A DNA stretch of 25,356 nucleotides from contig CAAGGT010000113.1 of assembly GCA_900769465.1 (NCBI GenBank), forward strand, positions 1 through 25,356. The letters run 5' to 3'. Below, piece by piece: positions 14,291-19,813 of the stretch; positions within the stretch are counted from its first letter, which is position 1, and each line of letters opens with the position of its first letter. This DNA is from Bacteroidaceae bacterium. Lineage in GTDB: Bacteria > Bacteroidota > Bacteroidia > Bacteroidales > Bacteroidaceae. A model generated the notes under the pieces. It saw nothing but the letters and a program-made list of their open reading frames with translations, ran no database searches and was not told the origin of the DNA. The position numbers and the translations under genes are program-made.

Positions 14291-14314
14291 AAAAGACGGG
14301 TTTTCCCGTCTTTT
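14291..14314. terminator. Bidirectional terminator after the moron
   Basis: AAAAGACGGG, a TTTT loop and CCCGTCTTTT form a perfect 10-bp stem. It begins 8 nt after the moron stop and overlaps the stop codon of the opposing tail gene (14313-14315), so it can end both transcripts. Confidence 0.8.
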
Positions 14315-14729
14315 AGCTTTCAACAACACTTACAGATGGCGCAACCGCGCTTCTTGTATAGTCGTTCCCATTAGGATTAGTAAAACATAAACTTTCTACG
14401 GGAATACCTTCCGCGAGCTTGGTGGCTTCAATAATCATAATTTCGTGGTTGTAAAGTCCACTACCTACGGGGCTTTCTATGCTTTCATCACCAACAATCA
14501 GCCAACAGCTACAAACATATTCTTCAAATTCCCCGTCGTTTATTTTTACCGAACAAAGAGAAAGCAAAGGGAATTTCTCAACAGCCACCCTTTCTATGGT
14601 AAACATAGCGTAGTCAAGCTGTTCATCAAGAAATTTTCCATACTTAAAAGGCAATACGACGTTATCGTATTGCCTTTCTTCATATCCGTTTGCGGTTAAT
14701 TCCGTTATATACACCGTTACTTCATTCAT
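14313..14729 (-). CDS. Distal tail protein (138 aa)
   Basis: The protein contains DNVVLPFKYGKFLDEQLDYA and SGLYNHEIMIIEATKLAEGI. This pattern recurs in the N-terminal part of distal tail or baseplate proteins of Firmicutes phages, where the 'W.V..D.vE......Y.HeI.lIEptK' core is common. It is probably split from the hub protein that follows (896 aa), with the moron lying between them. ATG at 14729 follows AAGGTGAATT. It is soluble and beta-rich. Its stop codon lies inside the moron terminator hairpin. Confidence 0.6.
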   Translation of the reverse strand: MNEVTVYITELTANGYEERQYDNVVLPFKYGKFLDEQLDYAMFTIERVAVEKFPLLSLCSVKINDGEFEEYVCSCWLIVGDESIESPVGSGLYNHEIMIIEATKLAEGIPVESLCFTNPNGNDYTRSAVAPSVSVVES

Positions 14730-14737
14730 AATTCACC

Positions 14738-15286
14738 TTATATTTGCGTTGCGTTCAGATACCGCGAACCGCTTACCGTCACGCGCTGCGTTGTTTGTAG
14801 TCTTGTAATCGTTTCCAACTGCCTATTTTCGGCAATTATCGCGCTTTGTTGCAAGTAATTTATACCGAAGTTTGCAGCGGAAGTTACCGCGCCAAGCACA
14901 CCGCCAACGATTGCGCCGGGAACGCCCGCCACTGTTGCGCCTGAAACCGCACCGCCTACCGTAGAACCAACAAAGGACGAAATATTGTTATAGATATAGC
15001 TTGTTCGTTCTTGCTGTTCTCGTGAACCCGTCCGCACTTCTATCAGCCCGTTATTATGCGCTACAATCTTGTTTACCGTACTCATAGCGGATTGCACGGT
15101 AAACATACCAAGCATTTTTTTAGCAAGCATATTAGCGGCTTTTTCGCCGTTTGTAGGCTTGTCGGTAGATTGAGCAGGCTTACCGCCTTGCTTGTCACCA
15201 ATGCCGCCAGCACCGCCTATTTTATCGCCTGCTTTGCCGCCGCCCGCTTCGTTGCGGATAATCATTACAAATTGTCTTTCAGCCAT
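14738..15286 (-). CDS. Short tail protein at the tape-measure position (182 aa)
   Basis: Residues 10-45 are Gly/Lys-rich and disordered (GGGKAGDKIGGAGGIGDKQG). The middle (about 55-90) is helical and the region about 105-150 is Ala/Gly/Val-rich and hydrophobic (VGSTVGGAVSGATVAGVPGA). It sits between the tail protein and the distal tail gene, where siphophages keep the tape measure, but at 182 residues it is far shorter than a normal one. It could be a minimal tape measure, an ejection or pilot protein, or a replacement for a lost gene. ATG at 15286 follows GGCGGTGAT. Confidence 0.55.
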   Translation of the reverse strand: MAERQFVMIIRNEAGGGKAGDKIGGAGGIGDKQGGKPAQSTDKPTNGEKAANMLAKKMLGMFTVQSAMSTVNKIVAHNNGLIEVRTGSREQQERTSYIYNNISSFVGSTVGGAVSGATVAGVPGAIVGGVLGAVTSAANFGINYLQQSAIIAENRQLETITRLQTTQRVTVSGSRYLNATQI

Positions 15287-15301
15287 TCAATATCACCGCC
15301 T

Positions 15302-16216
15302 TTATGCGTCTAAATTTTCCGCTTTCATGTAAGGAACAAAGGAAATCTTCGCCGCAACGTTTTCCACGCCACTGCCTTCTTGGCTGGCTTCGGAAAAAAT
15401 AACCGTTCTCTCTACCGTTCTCGGTTTGGCTTCGCCTTGCACCTTAACAGAAATCTTCAATGTATGCGTGGTGTTGTTATCTTCAAGCCCCATTAAATAG
15501 TTCCAAATGCTTGCGCCCGTTTCGCCAGCGGTAGGGTCAATCGCTGGCAAAGCCAAATCCACAGCAAACGTCGCACTCTCTGCGTACGCTGTTGCTTCGC
15601 CGTTGGCGTTGCTGGAAAGCAACCCAGCCGAAACCGTGTTCTTGCGCGCGATTACAAAGTTTGTGTAAGGTATAGGCGTTTCGTCTTCGTCCAAATAGAA
15701 ATTGACGTCGCTTGCATTTACGCCGCCTTTCAAATACGTAAATTGTAAATAGCAAACGTAGTCAACCGATTTGCCTATTTGCTGGCGTTGCAAAAGCTCG
15801 CCAACCATAGGGAACGTAGCCGTCACGCCGCCCGTATAGGTTTTTCCGTCCGAACCTTCAAGCGATATTCTACCAGTATTCGCAAACGTTTCCGTCAGCA
15901 TATCTCTAAAATCTTCTAAAAACGTATAATCGCCACCATAATCAGCGGATTTCTCATCCGTAGGAATATCAGGCACTGGCACTAAAAACGTAAGTGTTAC
16001 GTTTAATGCGCTTGCTTCCAACCCCCCGCCCAGATACATGATATCGCTGTCTGTCACTTCCAAAAGCGCGTTTATCACGCCTTTACGAATGTTTCTTTCC
16101 ACCGTAGCGCGACGATATGAACCAGCATTAGAAAATATCTTGAAGCGGTACGGCTTGTTTTGCAGCGCAGGCACTATGTATTGTTCTCGTATTTCTTTTA
16201 ATCGAACATAAGCCAT
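15302..16216 (-). CDS. Probable major tail protein (304 aa)
   Basis: ATG at 16216 (MAYVRLKEIREQYIVPALQN) follows GGGGAAAG; the longer frame upstream overlaps the previous gene and lacks a ribosome binding site. The protein is beta-rich, with ALNVTLTFLVPVPDIP, a central GRISLEGSDGKTYTGGVTAT and C-terminal HTLKISVKVQGEAKPRTVER segments. It follows the tail-completion gene, the place of the tail tube protein. No sheath signature is seen, so a contractile tail is unlikely. Assignment rests on order and composition. Confidence 0.55.
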   Translation of the reverse strand: MAYVRLKEIREQYIVPALQNKPYRFKIFSNAGSYRRATVERNIRKGVINALLEVTDSDIMYLGGGLEASALNVTLTFLVPVPDIPTDEKSADYGGDYTFLEDFRDMLTETFANTGRISLEGSDGKTYTGGVTATFPMVGELLQRQQIGKSVDYVCYLQFTYLKGGVNASDVNFYLDEDETPIPYTNFVIARKNTVSAGLLSSNANGEATAYAESATFAVDLALPAIDPTAGETGASIWNYLMGLEDNNTTHTLKISVKVQGEAKPRTVERTVIFSEASQEGSGVENVAAKISFVPYMKAENLDA

Positions 16217-16230
16217 TTTTCTTTCCCCTT

Positions 16231-16536
16231 TTATTTTTGTAATTCCGCGCCAACTTCCGCGGCTAAATACTCTGCCAAGAGCTCCCCAGCGGCTTGCCAC
16301 CAGCCTTCATTTGGGTTTTTCTTTCCGTGCCAACGCGGCGAAATCCAAGGTTTTGTCGTGTACGGCATATATGGCGCAATGCTCTCGTCCACGTAAATCA
16401 CGCATACGTCAGCCGATGGAAACTCTATCTTAATAGCGTTTAACGCCAAATTCCCCGTATCGTAAGGCGCAAGACCGCGTAATTGCTTGCACGCCCTTTG
16501 GCACGCCCTTTTAAACTTTGTATTTGACAAAGCCAT
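16231..16536 (-). CDS. HK97 gp10-like head-tail/tail completion protein (101 aa)
   Basis: The protein opens MALSNTKFKRACQRACKQLR and then has LAPYDTGNLALNAIKIEFPS. The 'aPydTGnL..ai' core is the signature of the HK97 gp10/phage tail-completion family. It ends with a helical tail (WWQAAGELLAEYLAAEV). The start ATG overlaps the upstream stop as TAATG, so translation is coupled. It completes the head-tail interface in the third position after the capsid connectors. Confidence 0.65.
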   Translation of the reverse strand: MALSNTKFKRACQRACKQLRGLAPYDTGNLALNAIKIEFPSADVCVIYVDESIAPYMPYTTKPWISPRWHGKKNPNEGWWQAAGELLAEYLAAEVGAELQK

Positions 16537-17162
16537 TACACGTTAATCTCCATATAGTTTTCTTGACGTTGCGTGTTAAAACGTTTGACGGAAACTTGCT
16601 TGCTTCCGCCTTGATACACAAGTGTAACCGTTGCCGATGCGCCTTTCTCAATCGTAAGAATAGCTTCGTTCGTGCCTTGCGTGCGTATACTGCCTATTGA
16701 CGAAATCGCCGAGCCTATTGTCTTTTCTACGCCGTTTACGTACAACGCAATAACAACCGTGCAAGTTGTAAGGTATGCGTTGTCTACTGTGTAAAGGTCG
16801 TTTACCTTTATCATACGAATGCTCGTTTCAGCATTATTTACACTTTTAAACCAATGTAAAGCATTTTTTGTTGTCTTTTCTTCTTCGTTGGTCACGACTT
16901 CGGTGATTTCCCAAAACTCGCCGTTTTGCGTTACGATATACCCGCCTATGTTAAATCCACAATCGTCATTAGTGGAAATAGCATATCTTGCAGAATCTGC
17001 GCGAATGTTGCTCAAAACTTTGTCAAATACTCTACTGTTTGGGTCAAGCTGTTTGTACTGAAACGATATTTTACCATCGTCTGCGCTTTGCGGACGTTTT
17101 GCGTAAAAATACCCTGTCAGCTTTTCATCGCTTGAATTTACAAGCATATCTATAAAATCCAT
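16536..17162 (-). CDS. Head closure/adaptor protein (208 aa)
   Basis: Residues 70-95 read FNIGGYIVTQNGEFWEITEV, typical of head-closure proteins (SPP1 gp16-like) where a beta-barrel carries a 'GGyI...g.wyeI' core. The N-terminus is helical (MDFIDMLVNSSDEKL). The last 80 residues form an extra beta-rich domain (VVIALYVNGVEKTIG), making it longer than a usual closure protein. ATG overlaps the upstream stop as TAATG. Position between the connector and gp10-like genes supports the call. Confidence 0.6.
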   Translation of the reverse strand: MDFIDMLVNSSDEKLTGYFYAKRPQSADDGKISFQYKQLDPNSRVFDKVLSNIRADSARYAISTNDDCGFNIGGYIVTQNGEFWEITEVVTNEEEKTTKNALHWFKSVNNAETSIRMIKVNDLYTVDNAYLTTCTVVIALYVNGVEKTIGSAISSIGSIRTQGTNEAILTIEKGASATVTLVYQGGSKQVSVKRFNTQRQENYMEINV

Positions 17163-17605
17163 TAAATTACCCCCGTATAAAGGATAGATATACCAAGCTC
17201 CGGCACAATCTGTTCCAAAGCCTTTTTAGCCTTTGGACAAACGGCTTGGTCTTGCTCATCTTTTACCGTTGAAAAACCAAGTACGCCGTTTAAACGACTG
17301 TACAAAAACTGCTTTTCCATTGCCGTTTGAATAATATTTCTTAAAGACGGAACATAAGCTATCAACATATCTTGTTTATGCGTATTTGCGTTGTGTTCGT
17401 GGATATAATCATAAATATCGTCTGACACCTCACGAAGAAACGCCTGCATCATAACCTGCGCATTTACTGCTTTTCTTTCGCTTAACGCGCTTTCCATATC
17501 TACCCCGTATTTATCAAGCACGCATTTAGCCGTTAAAATATAGCGCTTGCTATTGCTGTCAAAGTACATATAATCGTCATTGTAAGGATAAGATTGATTT
17601 GTCAT
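17162..17605 (-). CDS. Head-tail connector (147 aa)
   Basis: ATG at 17605 lies 8 nt after GGAG; a TTG two codons upstream is less likely. The protein has YPYNDDYMYFDSNSKRYILT followed by AKCVLDKYGVDMESAL and ends VPELGISILYTGVI. I recognise this from Clostridial phages, directly after the capsid gene. It is helical in the middle (SALSERKAVNAQVMMQAFLR), like SPP1 gp15-type adaptors that sit under the portal. The portal gene it would bind is not present in this window. Confidence 0.6.
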   Translation of the reverse strand: MTNQSYPYNDDYMYFDSNSKRYILTAKCVLDKYGVDMESALSERKAVNAQVMMQAFLREVSDDIYDYIHEHNANTHKQDMLIAYVPSLRNIIQTAMEKQFLYSRLNGVLGFSTVKDEQDQAVCPKAKKALEQIVPELGISILYTGVI

Positions 17606-17668
17606 ATACAAAACTCCGTTTTTTTAATTGGTAAGGGGCTTGGTTAAAGCCCAAACCCCTATGAAAGC

Positions 17669-18775
17669 TTATCTCGATGCGTTACCGCGAACATACAAAG
17701 CGTTTTCTGCACCCGTTACAGGATTGGTAAACGATGCACTAAACACGGGGACAACGGAAAGAGCGTCCCAACACTCTGCACCCATTCTATATTTGGGCAA
17801 AATTGTAATACCTTGCCCTCTTACACAAGGAATCTGTTCAATAGTCGAATTAAATGCAAGAGCACGGCCCGTGCCAACGGCGGAAACAACAACGCCAGCA
17901 AGTTTATCAAGCGCTCCTTTTCCCAAACCGAGATATTTTTCCACAAGCGCAAAAACCACGTTAGACGCTACGTAAACTGGCATATTATAAAACTCGCCAA
18001 TATAACCAGTGGTTGCAATTTTAGGCGTGGTTTCCGTGTCTACGCCTGCTTTCTTCAAAACGTCGAACACCGCAGTACCACCGTTAAGCGCGGTCATTGC
18101 CTTTAACATTTCAGCCTTTGCGGAAGGACGAATAATAACGCAGCGTTGGTCGTCGGGGTAAGCGTCAATACCTTGTGCCGCGTTGCCTTCGTCAAGTTTA
18201 GCAGCGGCGTCAATGATCGCATCGGAATATTTTTTGTTTTGAACGGTTACCCAGTTGGATGCAGGTTTATCATTTTCGGAAAGCGTAGTAGTAGTGGTAT
18301 CAGCGTGACGTTTGTCAAAACCTGCTACGTTGTTAAAGTTTTTAGCAAGTTGCGCGGCAATCGTCATTGCGTTAATATTACGATTTACAACGCCAGAAAG
18401 ATTTCTTACTTCGCCTTCCAAAAGGTCAACGCTAACCATATCCTGCGCATTTTTAGGGATATCGATGATTTGGTCAATGGTTTGCAAAATTCTAATGCCG
18501 TAGGCTTCGGTCGAAGACGTTACGGGCTCGTTACTGTTGAACCAGCCACCATTTTTATCCGCGCCAATTTCACGCGCATCAATGTCGTGGGGCTTTAAAC
18601 GAAGGACTTGAATTTCAGAAGCTTCGGTATCTTCGGAATACTTTTCCGTTACCGCTTCATCGGGTTTCATAAAGATACCTTGGAAAATATTTTCCTTTAC
18701 CGCAGGGGAAAGGACACGTTTAGTAGTTAAGGTATCGATGTAGGGGGTTTTGATATCTGCAAAAATAACAGCCAT
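17669..18775 (-). CDS. Probable major capsid protein (368 aa)
   Basis: Length, position before the connector genes and composition fit a HK97-fold capsid. It opens MAVIFADIKTPYIDTLTTKR. It has an extended arm-like N-terminus, a helical spine-like region (VNRNINAMTIAAQLAKNFNN) and a C-terminal core (VVSAVGTGRALAFNSTIEQI, then GITILPKYRMGAECWDALSV). There is no separate scaffold or protease gene and no evident delta-domain. ATG at 18775 follows AAAAGGAG. The gene starts only 25 bp after the truncated regulator, where terminase and portal would normally lie. Confidence 0.65.
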   Translation of the reverse strand: MAVIFADIKTPYIDTLTTKRVLSPAVKENIFQGIFMKPDEAVTEKYSEDTEASEIQVLRLKPHDIDAREIGADKNGGWFNSNEPVTSSTEAYGIRILQTIDQIIDIPKNAQDMVSVDLLEGEVRNLSGVVNRNINAMTIAAQLAKNFNNVAGFDKRHADTTTTTLSENDKPASNWVTVQNKKYSDAIIDAAAKLDEGNAAQGIDAYPDDQRCVIIRPSAKAEMLKAMTALNGGTAVFDVLKKAGVDTETTPKIATTGYIGEFYNMPVYVASNVVFALVEKYLGLGKGALDKLAGVVVSAVGTGRALAFNSTIEQIPCVRGQGITILPKYRMGAECWDALSVVPVFSASFTNPVTGAENALYVRGNASR

Positions 18776-18800
18776 AATATTTTACTCCTTTTAATTTATT

Positions 18801-19067
18801 TTATCTGTACTGTTCTGCTCTTCTTGGCGCATACCTCATAACTTCGTCCACTATGTACACTTGGGCAAATAACCGCGTCTTTTCGTCCGCATAGCTGATT
18901 ATTTTGTCTTCTTGCACATTTCTACTCTTGTCCGTTTGGATTGAAATACGGCTAAAATCTACGCCTGTAATGGACGGGAATCCGTAGTCATCTTTCAACG
19001 TCCGCTTATTCGCCTTATAATTTTTGAACATAGACAAAAGCTCCTTTTCTCGTTCTTCGCGCGTCAC
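18801..19067 (-). CDS. Truncated DUF1492/ArpU-like late regulator (88 aa)
   Basis: The sequence YGFPSITGVDFSRISIQTDK followed by SRNVQEDKIISYADEKTRLF matches the N-terminal half of DUF1492/ArpU-like phage sigma-type regulators, which sit immediately upstream of terminase genes. In that family a C-terminal HTH of about 50 residues follows; here the frame ends at QYR, just before it. I prefer GTG at 19067 because GGAGAG lies at suitable distance; TTG at 19073 abuts the previous stop. If not truncated, it could be a stand-alone helical protein that needs a partner for DNA binding. Confidence 0.55.
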   Translation of the reverse strand: MTREEREKELLSMFKNYKANKRTLKDDYGFPSITGVDFSRISIQTDKSRNVQEDKIISYADEKTRLFAQVYIVDEVMRYAPRRAEQYR

Positions 19068-19073
19068 CCGCAA

Positions 19074-19181
19074 TCACTCTCCTTCTTCTTCGTCTTCTTC
19101 AAACGGCTTTCCGTCCGAACAACAGCCTAAATACGTCCTTTCGCAATCGTATTGATATTTACAATCTTTGCATTCTATCAT
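19074..19181 (-). CDS. Small Cys-rich protein (35 aa)
   Basis: ATG at 19181 follows GGGGGGAATAGTC and opens MIECKDCKYQYDCERTYLGC, then CSDGKPFEEDEEEGE and TGA. Five Cys residues in the order C-x2-C-x5-C-x6-C-C suggest a zinc knuckle or a small redox-active metal site. The tail is acidic. It fits exactly between the 19184 stop and the next gene. Tiny Cys-rich proteins of this kind are common in phage early-to-late boundaries; the function is unknown. Confidence 0.65.
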   Translation of the reverse strand: MIECKDCKYQYDCERTYLGCCSDGKPFEEDEEEGE

Positions 19182-19183
19182 GA

Positions 19184-19399
19184 CTATTCCCCCCTATAAA
19201 CGCAAGTTCCCTTACACTTTGATACCGGCAACGTGCAGGTAGTACACATTTTTACTTCCCCACTGTCCGCTTTTGGAATCCTATGCCCCGCGTCCGTCCA
19301 TTTGCGCTGCGCTAAATCCGTCGTTCCTTTCACACCGTTTCTGTAACTTTGTCTTTTATGAATTTTCTTCCCCCGTGAGTTCCTTAACGATTTCGTCAA
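19184..19399 (-). CDS. Basic zinc-finger-like protein (up to 71 aa)
   Basis: The C-terminal end reads KMCTTCTLPVSKCKGTCVYR, with four Cys in C-x2-C-x6-C-x3-C, a probable zinc site. The rest is basic (RGKKIHKRQSYRNGVKGTTD). The start is uncertain: TTG at 19399 overlaps the previous gene by 44 bp with a weak ribosome binding site, GTG at 19333 lacks one, and GGGGGAAG lies before an ATT codon. Stop and the next gene's start are tightly spaced. It is likely nucleic-acid-binding. Confidence 0.5.
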   Translation of the reverse strand: MTKSLRNSRGKKIHKRQSYRNGVKGTTDLAQRKWTDAGHRIPKADSGEVKMCTTCTLPVSKCKGTCVYRGE

Positions 19400-19673
19400 T
19401 CTTATCTTCTAAAATTCGATAATAGACAAACTCGTCAAAAATAGTTCTTGCAATTTCTTTGGTTGCTGTTTCTTTCAACCTTTCCGCAAACTTCTCTGCC
19501 GTTTCCTTGCGTAACTGCCCGATAGCGTAAATAATCTTGCGTTTCCATTCCCTTGCGCATTCTTCGGCATTTGGCATAAGTGTAGCGGGGTAAAAACTCA
19601 TTTCGTCAAACTCGATAAGTAAATCTTCCAAGCGTTCGTTCGCCATTTCTTCAATCTGTTTCTGCTTATCCAT
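19356..19673 (-). CDS. Helical phage protein of unknown function (105 aa)
   Basis: The protein is almost wholly alpha-helical and charged (MDKQKQIEEMANERLEDLLI, then AEKFAERLKETATKEIARTI). ATG at 19673 follows GGGGGAAAGGAG. It is the first gene after the methyltransferase and heads a run of small genes up to the capsid. No family is recognised. The high Glu/Lys content suggests a coiled-coil or helical-bundle regulator. Confidence 0.55.
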   Translation of the reverse strand: MDKQKQIEEMANERLEDLLIEFDEMSFYPATLMPNAEECAREWKRKIIYAIGQLRKETAEKFAERLKETATKEIARTIFDEFVYYRILEDKIDEIVKELTGEENS

Positions 19674-19690
19674 ATCAAACTCCTTTCCCC

Positions 19691-19762
19691 CTACTCGCCG
19701 TCCGTGCGCAACGGCTTTCGGTCAGGGCAGATAACCGTACTTGCTCGTAGTTTTTCAAGCAC
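19691..19762 (-). CDS. Possible 23-residue ORF after the methyltransferase
   Basis: GTG at 19762 opens a frame reading LEKLRASTVICPDRKPLR-TDGE and ends at TAG 19691. The amino-acid pattern looks protein-like, but no ribosome binding site is visible. The surrounding 19674-19813 gap is otherwise featureless apart from the next gene's ribosome binding site. It may be the remnant of a longer gene. Confidence 0.25.
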   Translation of the reverse strand: MLEKLRASTVICPDRKPLRTDGE

Positions 19763-19813
19763 GACTAATGTTTTTTCGTTTTTTTTATTTCAAACCGCAC
19801 GCATTTTGAGCAT

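Noticed and set aside
13842..14291. Minus-strand frame opposite the moron (149 aa)
   Set aside because: Lacks a ribosome binding site, while the plus strand has a promoter, AGGAGG and terminator in the right places.
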